From CAZEAP01 sp964510315 (lineage in GTDB: Bacteria; Planctomycetota; Brocadiia; SM23-32): 64,000 nucleotides of DNA. The notes beneath the pieces are model-generated. The model was not told the origin of the DNA and searched no databases. It worked only from the letters and a program-made list of their open reading frames with translations. The position numbers and the translations under genes are program-made. This document shows positions 31,381 to 39,614 of the stretch, piece by piece (position 1 is the first letter of the stretch; each line of letters starts with the position of its first letter). The DNA is taken from NCBI GenBank assembly GCA_964510315.1, contig CAZEAP010000006.1, forward strand, positions 1 through 64,000. Reading direction: 5' to 3'.

Positions 31381-33243
31381 GTGACGAAACGCACCCGAGC
31401 GAGGCCGACGCGGCTGGCCGTGGGGTACGCCCGGCGCTCCACGGACAGGCAGGAGCAGTCCATCGCGGACCAGAGACGGGCGGTCGAGGCGTACGCCCTC
31501 CGGGAAGGGATCGAGATACGTGACTGGTACGTGGACGACGCCATCAGCGGGGCATCGGCCGATGGCCGCGATGCGTTCCTGAAGATGATCGACGACGCGC
31601 AGCGGCCGGACTGTCCGTTCTCGCTGGTGCTCTGCTACGACGTGAAACGATTCGGGCGCCTCGACAATGACGAGACGGGGCACTATCGCTACCTACTGGC
31701 ACAGGCCGGCGTCGAAGTAGTCTACGCCAGCGAGAATTTCAACGGCGACGACACCGACGACCTTCTCCGGCCGGTCAAGCAGTGGCAGGCGCGGCAGGAA
31801 CTCAAGGACCTCTCGAAGGTCACCATCCGCGGCCTTCTCTCCCGGAGTGAGGGCGGATGGTGGATGGGCGGGACGCCTCCCTACGGGTATGACCTCGCCT
31901 ACTTCAATGGCTCCGGCGATTACCTGATGACGGTACGGTTCCTCCAGGACGGCAGCAAGCAGGTGCTGGGTGCCGACGGCGACGTGCAGCGGACACTGCC
32001 TCCGGGCGGCCGCCTGATGGTCAGCAAAGAGGACCGGGCGAGGCTGGTGCCGAGCGATCCTGAGCGCGTCGAAGTCATACGGCGCATCTTCACCTGGTAT
32101 GTGCGCGAGGGGCTCGGCTACAAGAGCATCGCGGCCCGATTGAATGAGAGAGGCATTCCCTCACCGCGCAACGGCCGGCGCGGCAGCGGCCAGTGGGCCA
32201 TGACGAGCATACGCGAGATACTGCGCAATCCGGCCTACACCGGCGACATGACCTGGAACCGGCAGTCCATGGCGAAGTTCCACCGCATAGAAGACGACCG
32301 CGCTGTGCCGGTGCCGAAGATACGGCGTCGGGTGGTCGAGGAGAACGACCCGGATGACTGGGTCGTCACCGAGGCCAGCCATCCGGCCATCATCCCGCGG
32401 CGGCTCTACCAGAAAGCGCAGGCTCGGCGCAAGGAACGCTCGAAGGCCTACAAGCGCAACTACCGCCGCGGGCGCGGGGCGAGGTCCGACTACCTGCTGA
32501 CCGGGGTGATAAAGTGCGCTCGGTGCGGGCACAACTGGCAGGGCTACACCGTGCGCAAGGGCCGCAGGCGCAAGGACGGCTCGCAGGTCAAAACGAAATA
32601 CTACGCCTGCGGCGGGTACGTCGCGAAGGGCAACGCTGTCTGCGAGCGGAGCGTGGTCCGCAAGGACGCCGTCGAGCACATGCTGCTGGAGCAGGTGGGT
32701 CAGGGGCTGCGGGAGTTTCTGGCGGAAGAGGAGGGGTGTGCTGCGCTGCGGGCCATCCTGGAGCACATGGTCGGGGGCGAGCGCGGTCAGGACGACGAGA
32801 TTGCCAAGCTCCGCGAGCAGCAGGCCGACATCGAGCGGCGCATCTACGGCATCCTGGACAACATCACCGAGACGAACCGCGAGTTTGCGGACAAGCGCAT
32901 CCGGGAACTGAAGGGCGAACTGCGCGAAATCGAGCCTCGGCTGGAGGAAATGGAAGCATCGAGCGCCGCCGCACCGGATCTGGACGAGCTGACGGACGCG
33001 ATGCTGCGTTACATGGAGAACTTCGGCGAGGTGGTGGCGGAAGGGACGGTCGAGGAGCGACGGGCCTTCATCAGGGCGTTTGTCATGAAGGTCGAGCTCG
33101 ACCCGGCCGAGGGAAGGGGTAGAGCCGAACTGCTCAGCATACCAAGACTTACGGCGCTGCCGCTGGCAGGCGACAACGCCGCAAAGTCTTCTTTTAATAT
33201 GGTAGCGGGGGCGGGATTCGAACCCGCAATCCCCATGTCGTAA
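31381..33243 (+). CDS. Large serine recombinase
   Basis: The 620-aa protein has an N-terminal resolvase domain with the nucleophile Ser20 in GYARRSTDRQEQSI. A recombinase domain follows (DPERVEVIRRIFTWYVREGLGYKSIAARLNERGIPSP), then a zinc beta-ribbon (CARCGHNW ... CGGYVAKGNAVCERS) and a coiled coil at about residues 480-530. The GTG start has GGAGG upstream. The last residues, MVAGAGFEPAIPMS, are translated from a tRNA 3'-end fragment, so the gene end has been created or extended by integration there. Such recombinases integrate elements or catalyse inversions. Confidence 0.93.
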   Translation: MTKRTRARPTRLAVGYARRSTDRQEQSIADQRRAVEAYALREGIEIRDWYVDDAISGASADGRDAFLKMIDDAQRPDCPFSLVLCYDVKRFGRLDNDETGHYRYLLAQAGVEVVYASENFNGDDTDDLLRPVKQWQARQELKDLSKVTIRGLLSRSEGGWWMGGTPPYGYDLAYFNGSGDYLMTVRFLQDGSKQVLGADGDVQRTLPPGGRLMVSKEDRARLVPSDPERVEVIRRIFTWYVREGLGYKSIAARLNERGIPSPRNGRRGSGQWAMTSIREILRNPAYTGDMTWNRQSMAKFHRIEDDRAVPVPKIRRRVVEENDPDDWVVTEASHPAIIPRRLYQKAQARRKERSKAYKRNYRRGRGARSDYLLTGVIKCARCGHNWQGYTVRKGRRRKDGSQVKTKYYACGGYVAKGNAVCERSVVRKDAVEHMLLEQVGQGLREFLAEEEGCAALRAILEHMVGGERGQDDEIAKLREQQADIERRIYGILDNITETNREFADKRIRELKGELREIEPRLEEMEASSAAAPDLDELTDAMLRYMENFGEVVAEGTVEERRAFIRAFVMKVELDPAEGRGRAELLSIPRLTALPLAGDNAAKSSFNMVAGAGFEPAIPMS

Positions 33244-34409
33244 GGGCTTGCGGGCCATATACTTCCGTAGCCGGCCGCTTTCTTTGTGGCAGATATGTGG
33301 CGTTCGGCGTGGGCCTCCCCCAGGAGCGCCTCGCCAAGGTCCTCCACCACACGGCGTAGCCGCTGCCCGTCAACGCGGGTGTAGACCGCGCTGGTGAGAC
33401 TGCGGGGGGCGTGCCGGGCCAGGACCTCGCGTTCCTTCTCGGTGGCCCCGAGCCGGTCGATCAGCGAGCAGTAGGTATACCGCAGGGAGTGGAACACCAG
33501 CTTCCCCTCTTCGGTCTTCACGGGGATCCCCGCCGGCTCGCAGTCCTTCCGCAGGTCCCGCGGGGGGTGGGCCGGAACGTACAGGAGCGGCTCGCCGGGG
33601 CTCCGGCCCTCGGCCTCCCTGGCCAGTTGCCGGGCCAGGCGCCGGGGGATCGGCTGCTCGCAGGCTCGCCGCGCCTTCGTCCATTCAGCCCGCAGCTTCA
33701 GGACGGCCGCCTCGGGATCGAGGTCCCTGACGGTCAGGCTCTGGAGTTCTTTCTTGCGCAGGCCGGTGGTGAGGCCCACCTGGTAGCACGGCCGGCGACT
33801 GCCCTGGCAGTGTTTGAGCAACCGGCGGGCTTCCTCCAGGCTCAGTTCCCGGCGCTTCCCCGGGGCCCCCTCGAATGGTCGCAGCTTCTCTACGGGGTTG
33901 TGCCGCAGGTAATCACGATCGACGCACCAGCCGCAGAACGCCTGGAGCGCTTCACGATAGTTGTTGAGGGTCTTGGCTGAGTTGTCGGTTCGCTCCTCCA
34001 GGTCTCGCAGGGCCTCTTCGGCCCGGCTCAGGCTGCCGTAGAGGTCGGAGAGCCGTCGGAGCCCCAGCCACTCCTCCCAGGTCTCCAGGTGCGAGCGGCG
34101 CATGCGGGCGTGTGTCGCGCTCCAGGGCCGCCCGCCGCGGCCGCCCTGGGCCTCTCCCCACGTCAGGTACTCTTCCATTACCTCGCGGAAGCTGTCGCCG
34201 CCGTGCCGCGCCGGAGCATCGGGCAAGGGCTCCATGCCCGCGCGCCGCTTCTCGGCTCTGACCTCCAGGTGTTTCACGATGCGTTCGGCCTCGGGCTTCG
34301 CAGCCTTCACCTGCCGGCGGCGCCTCTTTCCCTGCCAGTCCCGCCATTCGATCTGCCAGCCCTCGTACGGCGTGCCGTCGGGCCGCTTGCGTTTCCTTAC
34401 CGTGCCCAT
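33009..34409 (-). CDS. Tyrosine recombinase / phage-type integrase
   Basis: The protein reads from ATG 34409 (MGTVRKRKRPDGTPYEGWQI) through an N-terminal Arm-type DNA-binding region, a SAM-like core-binding domain and a catalytic domain. The catalytic residues are Arg in TTGLRKKELQS, His-x-x-Arg in FHSLRYTYCSL, His in ARHAPRS and nucleophile Tyr in AVYTRVD. The last about 85 residues (from around HISATKK) cross the tRNA fragment and then run antisense into the serine recombinase gene, so the natural C-terminus probably lay before 33240. The gene begins directly after the small excisionase-like gene with no gap. Confidence 0.92.
   Translation of the reverse strand: MGTVRKRKRPDGTPYEGWQIEWRDWQGKRRRRQVKAAKPEAERIVKHLEVRAEKRRAGMEPLPDAPARHGGDSFREVMEEYLTWGEAQGGRGGRPWSATHARMRRSHLETWEEWLGLRRLSDLYGSLSRAEEALRDLEERTDNSAKTLNNYREALQAFCGWCVDRDYLRHNPVEKLRPFEGAPGKRRELSLEEARRLLKHCQGSRRPCYQVGLTTGLRKKELQSLTVRDLDPEAAVLKLRAEWTKARRACEQPIPRRLARQLAREAEGRSPGEPLLYVPAHPPRDLRKDCEPAGIPVKTEEGKLVFHSLRYTYCSLIDRLGATEKEREVLARHAPRSLTSAVYTRVDGQRLRRVVEDLGEALLGEAHAERHISATKKAAGYGSIWPASPYDMGIAGSNPAPATILKEDFAALSPASGSAVSLGMLSSSALPLPSAGSSSTFMTNALMKARRSSTVPSATTSPKFSM
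33200..33242 (-). other. tRNA 3'-end fragment, likely attachment-site core
   Basis: On the minus strand the sequence includes GCGGGTTCGAATCCCGC, a complete T stem-loop, followed by the 3' acceptor strand CCCCGCTA and CCA. No matching 5' acceptor strand (AGCGGGG), D arm or anticodon arm is found upstream, so this is not a functional tRNA. Both neighbouring recombinase genes end over it. This is what remains when an element integrates into a tRNA 3' end, and it probably marks attL or attR. Confidence 0.75.
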
Positions 34410-34757
34410 CTATCTGTGCTCCGTGATTTGTTCGATGTGGGCCCGGCGTTTCTTATCCTCGCGTCGGGCCTCTTCGCAGCGCCGCACGATGTAGTCGGTG
34501 ATCTGGCCGACCGTCCACCATGTCTTGTTGCCGATCGTCACGCCTGGGGGGAACTGGCCACCGTCGATCCAATCGCGGATGGTCCTTTCCTTCACGCGGA
34601 AGTTCTCAGCAACTGCGGCCCTGTCCAGGGGAGTCTTTGGGTGCAGTTCCCCCAGCTCCCGCAGCAGCAGTCCCTGGGCGTGCGGCTCGGCTTCCTGCTT
34701 CGGTTCGGGTTCCTGCTTTGGTTCGGGTTCCTGCTTTGGTTCGGGTTCCATATTCAT
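34410..34757 (-). CDS. Excisionase-like HTH protein with EPEPKQ repeats
   Basis: A 115-aa protein. The first 25 residues are three tandem EPEPKQ-type units encoded by 18-base DNA repeats at 34691-34750. The rest contains a MerR/excisionase-type winged helix: LDRAAVAENFRVKERTIRDWI, then TIGNKTWWTVGQITDYI. It is immediately upstream of the integrase gene and overlaps the preceding HTH gene by four bases. Position and size fit a recombination directionality factor or a control protein of the integrated element. Copy number of the repeat may vary by slippage. Confidence 0.75.
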   Translation of the reverse strand: MNMEPEPKQEPEPKQEPEPKQEAEPHAQGLLLRELGELHPKTPLDRAAVAENFRVKERTIRDWIDGGQFPPGVTIGNKTWWTVGQITDYIVRRCEEARREDKKRRAHIEQITEHR

Positions 34758-35044
34758 ACTGACCCCCGATATGTCCGGTGTTTGACGTCAAGAACCCGGC
34801 TGTGTGCAGGAAGGCAGCCGTCAGCGATCCATTGCTCCACGACTTGACGCGGCCAGCGCACCAACGCCCCGAGCTTGACGGGACGCGGCATGCGCCCGGA
34901 ATCCGCCAGGCGATGTGCGGTCCTCGTCGAGCATTTCACTTGCCCTGCTACATCATCAACGTTCATCATGGCGACGCGCTCGCGATTCGCCGCCTCCCTG
35001 TCCCCGGTCTTCGTCCCGGTGGTGGCGTCTTGTGCGTTCTGCAT
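34754..35044 (-). CDS. AlpA-like helix-turn-helix protein
   Basis: Starting at ATG 35044 (MQNAQDATTGT), with GGGGAG upstream, the 96-aa protein has a helix-turn-helix of the AlpA/MerR excisionase type: MMNVDDVAGQVKCSTRTAHRLADSGRMP, then LVRWPRQVVEQWI. AlpA-like proteins activate or direct excision of integrated elements. The stop overlaps the start of the EPEPKQ protein by four bases. A longer frame to 35191 exists but has no ribosome-binding site. Confidence 0.78.
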   Translation of the reverse strand: MQNAQDATTGTKTGDREAANRERVAMMNVDDVAGQVKCSTRTAHRLADSGRMPRPVKLGALVRWPRQVVEQWIADGCLPAHSRVLDVKHRTYRGSV

Positions 35045-35269
35045 CGGTTTCTCCCCGATTGAGCAGGGCGCAATGGGCAGGCCGTCCGTGGCCCGCTCGA
35101 TGCCCGCCATGGTAGGGGCAGGTATGACACACAAATTCTCCGCTTTTTGTTTTAGACTTTTTGTCACACGGGACATGAAAGAAAAAGCCACGAGATGGCA
35201 CCGAAGCCCTGCAAGAGCCCGAGGTCCAGTTTCTTCGTGACAAAAAGATTTTGCTTGACAGGGGTTTTG

Positions 35270-36031
35270 TCACGGGAGTGAATCCCCCCGTCGGCGGCGT
35301 TGCGCCGCCCAGTTTATCGCCCGCTGCAGATCCTTTAGCCGTATCCCCTCATCATGACACCAGTCTTTCTGACGGATGCCGGTTTCCTTCGCCCGTTTCC
35401 ACCTTGCGATTAGGTCAAGGCGCCTCCTGGCCTCTTTCTCGTCCAGTTTCTTACGCCCGCGCTTGGACTTGTGCCCCTGATCGGGGGACTCGTCATCGCC
35501 CCCGTCTCTATTCCGGCTTTTTTGGGAGTCATTGACCGGCCCGCCGACTTTCTCCTCGACTTTGGCCAGCCACGCTGGAAGGCGCTGGATGGCTTCGGGC
35601 GTCAGCCGGCTCACTTCCCGCAGGACAATGTGCCACATTCCATGTTGCGCCCAATGGAGAATCCGGGGGTAATCTTTGCCGGATATGCCTTGCGCCTCAG
35701 TGTCCCACTCCACCGGCGACGCCTGCCCCACACGCCCGATATGCGGGCCGGCGTCGTGGATCGCCCCCAAGAGCACATAGGCATCGTCCAGATCTTGCGG
35801 ACCGCGCTTCATCAGGGCGGCAATCATCGCCAGAGAGCCGACGGAGCCAAAGCGCGTAGCAACGCCCGTGTCAACACTGTCGGCTTCCGGATTGCCGGAT
35901 TCCACCACGCGCTTGCACCATGTGGCAACTTCGGCGCGGAAGCGCTCCCTAACCGGAGCATCGCTCAGAAGGTCCGCCAGCGCCACGCGAAGGTCGCTGA
36001 GAATCTTCGCCGTTTTTCGATCATCAGACAT
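35270..36031 (-). CDS. Mobile-element protein of unknown function
   Basis: A 253-aa soluble protein starting MSDDRKTAKILSDLRVALAD. It is largely helical; residues about 165-210 are a charged linker (KSRNRDGGDDESPDQGHKSKRGRKKL), and the last 45 residues (RRRLDLIARWKRAKETGIRQKDWCHDEGIRLKDLQRAI) look like a helix-turn-helix. I do not recognise a family. It sits upstream of the AlpA-like and integrase genes on the same strand, so a regulatory or partition role in the element is likely. Confidence 0.6.
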   Translation of the reverse strand: MSDDRKTAKILSDLRVALADLLSDAPVRERFRAEVATWCKRVVESGNPEADSVDTGVATRFGSVGSLAMIAALMKRGPQDLDDAYVLLGAIHDAGPHIGRVGQASPVEWDTEAQGISGKDYPRILHWAQHGMWHIVLREVSRLTPEAIQRLPAWLAKVEEKVGGPVNDSQKSRNRDGGDDESPDQGHKSKRGRKKLDEKEARRRLDLIARWKRAKETGIRQKDWCHDEGIRLKDLQRAINWAAQRRRRGDSLP

Positions 36032-36472
36032 GCTCTACTCACCCCGACGCCTATACCCTCATAGGCTGAATCAGGTGGGTGCCGTCCTCCATGTTTGAGC
36101 GCTCGACGGCGTTACCCTCCACCAGACGCTCGATCTAGTCAAGGGCTCCGGCGTGCCATTTGAGCGTCCCGTATCCCGCAATCGTGAGGGGCAGAAAGTG
36201 GAGTCGCGAGCAGCGGCCTCAATCACCGCCTTCATAGATCCATTATGGATGTCAAATTCTACAGCACCTCTCTGGCAGCTACAAAAGGGCCGGGGAGCGA
36301 CCAGCAAGGTCCAGGCCGCACTCCTGGAGAGATACTCAGGCCAAAAGCCAGGAGCGCTCGGAAGTTCGCCGGCTACTGGGGATTCTGTGGCAGGACGGTG
36401 TCAAGCCGACGCATGCCTGAGCCTTGCAGCTGAGATCATGGAGGCCCGAAGGCCCTTTCTCACACGAAGCCG
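36032..36472. other. Intergenic region without assignable genes
   Basis: About 440 bases of mixed composition. I see no intact gene and no clear fragment on either strand. The DUF2924 fragment begins at its right end, so this region probably contains the scar of a deletion. Confidence 0.4.
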
Positions 36473-36724
36473 TTGCCGCAGATGGCCAACATGCGCAACT
36501 TGCCGTCATCGATCCGTTATCCGGACAACCGCCAGTCTCCGCGAGACGAGCGGCTACCCCTGCCTGGCGCTACCGTCGCGCGCGAGTACAAGGGCCAGAG
36601 CGTCGAGGTGAAGGTGCTGCGAGGCGGCTTCCTGTACGCCGGCGACGTTTATCGCAGCCTGAGCGCCGTCGCCAGGGCCGTCACCGGCACGCACTGGAAC
36701 GGGTATCACTTTTTCAGGCTGTAG
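36473..36724 (+). pseudogene. C-terminal fragment of a DUF2924 protein
   Basis: The 83 codons include REYKGQSVEVKVLRGGFLYAGDVYRSLSAVARAVTGTHWNGYHFF, matching the C-terminal half of DUF2924 proteins, which are small cassette proteins next to serine recombinases. The N-terminal half with the conserved LRxxYxxVFGExTRS block is missing; a separate fragment with just that half lies at 63269. The first about 20 codons seem unrelated. No recombinase gene follows; instead there are GGCTGGAG-type repeats and a HTH fragment. Confidence 0.75.
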
Positions 36725-36783
36725 GCTGGAGACTGGAGGCTTGAGGAACGACGAGAACGGCGCGACTGGAGGCTGGAGGGACT
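36725..36783. repeat. GGCTGGAG-type tandem repeat
   Basis: Directly after the DUF2924 stop codon come copies of an about 8-9 base unit (GGCTGGAGACTGGAGGC, then GACTGGAGGCTGGAGGG). The same unit recurs at 42988-43027, 63241-63265 and, reverse-complemented as GACTACAGCCTC, at 36836-36876 and 63318-63348. These look like a dispersed repeat family of this genome. Confidence 0.7.
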
Positions 36784-36835
36784 ACGCATGAACGAAGACG
36801 GAAACAAACAGAAGCGGCCGGCCTTTCGGCCGTGC

Positions 36836-36876
36836 CTCCTGACTACAGCCTCAGGACTACAGCCTGCCCCTAACCA
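36836..36876. repeat. GACTACAGCCTC-type repeat
   Basis: Two near-identical copies of GACTACAGCCT lie in tandem, separated by a few bases. They abut the 3' end of the four-helix-bundle pseudogene. The reverse complement (AGGCTGTAGTC) is related to the GGCTGGAG repeats at 36725. Confidence 0.6.
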
Positions 36877-37178
36877 CGCAATGAGCGAATCAGCCCATTC
36901 AGAACCTTGCAGGTCTCGGTGCAGAGCTCCGCAAGTCGCTCGTGGGCTTCGGCGTCCAGATAGCCCAGCTTGTGGGCCAGTGAAACCTGGTATTCCAGTT
37001 CACGCGCCGACCCGTATGCCGTGTCCAGGAAGCGTAGGTAGTCGGCCTCAGTGTTGCGGGCGCAGCCCTCGACGATGTTCGACGGGATCGAAACAGCCGC
37101 GCGGCGCATCTAGGAGGTCAGTCCAAACGTCTCCTCCCTGGGGAAGGCTGCCGTTGAGCTGTAGGTCAGGACCGCCAG
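36870..37178 (-). pseudogene. Four-helix-bundle (23S rRNA intervening-sequence type) protein with a nonsense codon
   Basis: The C-terminal 79 codons from ATG 37109 read MRRAAVSIPSNIVEGCARN and continue to LNGLIRSLRG. This is the four-helix-bundle protein found in 23S rRNA intervening sequences and free-standing in many genomes. The codon just upstream is TAG (37112-37110); beyond it the same frame continues as FPREETFGLTS, the normal preceding sequence of this family, where TAG replaces CAG (Gln). The homology extends to about 37178 and is then lost. The gene is thus broken twice: an internal stop and a missing first helix. Translation from the internal ATG would give a protein missing its first helix. 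Confidence 0.8.
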
Positions 37179-37186
37179 AGAAGCCA

Positions 37187-37495
37187 GACTCGCCCGGGCG
37201 CGTGCCGCGCATCTCCCGCCTGATGGCGCTGGCCATCCACATGCGAGACCTGGTGGACGAGGGCGAGGTCGCCGACTATGCCGAGCTCGCCCGGCTCGCC
37301 CACGTCAGCCGCGCCCGCATCACACAGATAATGAACCTGCTCCACCTCGCCCCCGACATCCAGGAAGAACTCCTGTTCCTGCCCCGCACCGACGGCCGCC
37401 GTGGCGCCATCCGCGAGCGCATGGTCCGTCCCATCGCCGCCATCATCGACTGGCGCAAGCAGCGCAAGGGATGGCAGGCTATCAGAAATGCGTAG
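37187..37495 (+). pseudogene. HTH protein fragment of a recombinase cassette
   Basis: In this frame the sequence PGRVPRISRLMALAIHMRDL, then VADYAELARLAHVSRARITQIMNLLHLAPDIQEELLFLPRT, matches the C-terminal helix-turn-helix protein that usually lies downstream of DUF2924/recombinase cassettes. The homology ends normally with DWRKQRKGWQ at 37495. The N-terminal part and start codon are absent, because the four-helix-bundle pseudogene is joined to it at about 37180. Confidence 0.7.
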
Positions 37496-37555
37496 GGCCC
37501 AGTACCCCGCAAGAAGACCTGCCCGTCTTCGAAGGCATCGGCGGCCCCTGCCAAC

Positions 37556-38308
37556 CTACTTCGCATCCTGATGCGGGGGTGGCTCCGACCCACCGGGCTC
37601 GGTGACATCCGAGACCTTGAGCCAGCCATGGTCGAATGTGAACGTACGGGCCTTGCCGGCCGGGTTCTGGATTCGCACAATACGGGCTTGCTGGCGGGAG
37701 TTTGCGTGCTCCACCACGTAGAGCCAATACCGGCTTCCGTGTTCACGGGCGTGGTCGAACTGCGTGCGGGACAGGCCAACAGGGCGGCTCCGAAGTCCCC
37801 CGGTCATGGCCTTCACCTCCACCCATCGGACGGGCTCGCCATCTGGCCCATGCTCGACGAGATCGAAACCTGCGGTGTTCGGAGGCATTCGCTGAAGCTC
37901 GGGCTCGTGTTCAAGAATCACCTGAACTGCTTGCTCCTCCAGCGCCATGCGCTCCTCCTGCTCCAGACCGTCAGGGTCGGGCTCTTCATCTTCAGAGCGC
38001 ACTGCGACATAGGAGATGAACGTCCCATGACGAACGCTGCCCTCAGTTTTCCGTTTGGGGCCTCCCTGCTTGCTACCTGTTCCAGTGCCCGACGTCGCCC
38101 GGGTCGCGCCGCTCCCTGGGTGTGTGCCAAAGCTACTGCCTTCGGCCTGAGTTTGGCCACCTGCGTCACCGGCCCGGGAACTCGCAGGATTGACCGGTTC
38201 GGTGTATTCACCTTGCGCACCTTCCTGGACCGGAACCGCCACCTCGCCAACCCATTGCCACGACTGCGAGACACTGATTAAGGCCGATGCACGCTGATCG
38301 ACACGCAC
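37556..38308 (-). CDS. DUF3883 domain protein, probably N-terminally truncated
   Basis: The 250-aa frame has a low-complexity, Ser/Gly/Thr-rich first half and a C-terminal DUF3883 domain at residues about 120-245. The key blocks are EEQAVQVILEHEPE, NTAGFDLVEHGPDGEPVRWVEVKAM (the acidic-x-E-x-K core of a PD-(D/E)xK-like fold), LSRTQFDHAREHGSRYWLYVVE and a closing FTFDHGW. DUF3883 normally sits at the end of large defence proteins with an ATPase or helicase. The start is poorly defined, so this is likely the tail of such a protein. It lies beside other broken mobile genes. Confidence 0.65.
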   Translation of the reverse strand: MRVDQRASALISVSQSWQWVGEVAVPVQEGAQGEYTEPVNPASSRAGDAGGQTQAEGSSFGTHPGSGATRATSGTGTGSKQGGPKRKTEGSVRHGTFISYVAVRSEDEEPDPDGLEQEERMALEEQAVQVILEHEPELQRMPPNTAGFDLVEHGPDGEPVRWVEVKAMTGGLRSRPVGLSRTQFDHAREHGSRYWLYVVEHANSRQQARIVRIQNPAGKARTFTFDHGWLKVSDVTEPGGSEPPPHQDAK

Positions 38309-38445
38309 CCGTCACGTACGGCTGCGGCGTCCCGTTCTGGGGGTGCAGGCGAATCCGTCTTCCCGAAGGCCGGGCGCTTCGTTACGCAGCACCAACCGAG
38401 CGGCGCCCACCTGCAGCCCCCTCGTTCGGGCTCACGGCCTGGGGG

Positions 38446-39582
38446 CTATCCGAGTGCCTTCAGGGGCAGCCGAAATACCTGCACCGCCTCTTTCTCGCGG
38501 GACACGATCACGTGAAAGGCTCCATCATAGACGAGCGAATGCGGGTAGCCGTACTGCCCGCCTTTGTGCATGCCTTCGAGCCGCTTCTTGTAGAGCGTCG
38601 ACTCATCAGCCAGAATGAAATGCTGATCGAAACGAACGCCATCGCTCGACAGCAGTAGCGCCAGAGGGCAACGGTCGTGCCGCGAGGCGGCGTCCGGATT
38701 GCCCACCCAGTAGAACCTGCCGTCCGGCAGTCGCCCACAGTGGAACTTGCTGGAATCGTTGGTGAAAGAGGTCGGCAACGGCGCGGACCAACTGACGCCA
38801 TCGTCCGTGCTCTCTGTCACCCACAGGCGACCCGTATTGCTCCGCAGAAGCATGTGCACAAGGCCGTCGTCGGTCTGATACCAGGAGCCTTCGCACAGGA
38901 CGTTGGGCCACCCCTGCATCTCTTTCATCTTCCAGATAGATTCGGAATCGTCGACGATCTCCCGCTCCATTTCCTCCGGGTAAAGCCCGCTCATCCGCCA
39001 CCCGGTGAGGCCCGTGCGATCGTCCGTGTAGGGATAGGTGAAATTCCCCGAGATGAGCAAACGTCCCGAGGCAAGCGGTTCAGGCCCATGGTTGGGCCCA
39101 ATGCGCAGCCCTGTGTCGATCGGCTCGCCCCACAAGACGCCATCGGTGGATGTGACGGCAAGGAGACGCGTATCCATGTGGTGACCGTTCCCCCTGGGGC
39201 GATGGCCATCCACGAGCGTATCCGGTTCGTACTCATACTGCGTGAAGTAAGCCACCAGCGTTCCATCGTGCTGGTGCCAGCCCTCAGCGTACCGGACCAT
39301 ATCGGTGTATTGTCCACGCGCCGTCGGAATCAGCACCTGCGGTTCCGACCACGTCCGAGAATCCCGCGCCCCGGAGACCATGACCCTTTGTCCCACGTCG
39401 TCTTCATGACGCCGGCCGCTGGACCACATGGCATAGTACGCGCCCGCAAAACGCGCGAGAAAGGGATGGTGCGAGTAGTGCCAGTCGTCGTCATGCTCGG
39501 GCCTGAAGAGAAAGGCTGCCTCGACCTCCAGCTTCCTTCGTACAAGTCCCTGGTCCCACGCATTGGCAATGGGTGATTCCAC
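38446..39582 (-). CDS. Sialidase-like (BNR repeat) protein
   Basis: A 378-aa protein with a GTG start and GGGAGGAAGG upstream. It has no signal peptide. Asp-box and BNR-type strands are visible, for example AVTSTDGVLWGEP, WVTESTDDGVSWSAPLP and LLSSDGVRFDQH, and the fold resembles the exo-alpha-sialidase/neuraminidase superfamily (PF13088). The Arg triad of true sialidases cannot be confirmed by eye, so the substrate is open. It starts a minus-strand set of catabolic genes with a flavin reductase, a sugar-isomerase-like protein, an M14 peptidase and a heparinase. Confidence 0.75.
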   Translation of the reverse strand: MESPIANAWDQGLVRRKLEVEAAFLFRPEHDDDWHYSHHPFLARFAGAYYAMWSSGRRHEDDVGQRVMVSGARDSRTWSEPQVLIPTARGQYTDMVRYAEGWHQHDGTLVAYFTQYEYEPDTLVDGHRPRGNGHHMDTRLLAVTSTDGVLWGEPIDTGLRIGPNHGPEPLASGRLLISGNFTYPYTDDRTGLTGWRMSGLYPEEMEREIVDDSESIWKMKEMQGWPNVLCEGSWYQTDDGLVHMLLRSNTGRLWVTESTDDGVSWSAPLPTSFTNDSSKFHCGRLPDGRFYWVGNPDAASRHDRCPLALLLSSDGVRFDQHFILADESTLYKKRLEGMHKGGQYGYPHSLVYDGAFHVIVSREKEAVQVFRLPLKALG

Positions 39583-39614
39583 GATGCCTTCCTCCCGTGC
39601 GGGACTGGATGCTT

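Noticed and set aside
33180..33290. Complete tRNA gene at the recombinase junction
   Set aside because: Only the T arm and 3' acceptor strand with CCA are present; no 5' acceptor strand, D arm or anticodon arm can be paired upstream.
34691..34750. Short regular repeats suggestive of a CRISPR array
   Set aside because: The 18-base units are contiguous without spacers and encode EPEPKQ in frame in a HTH protein.
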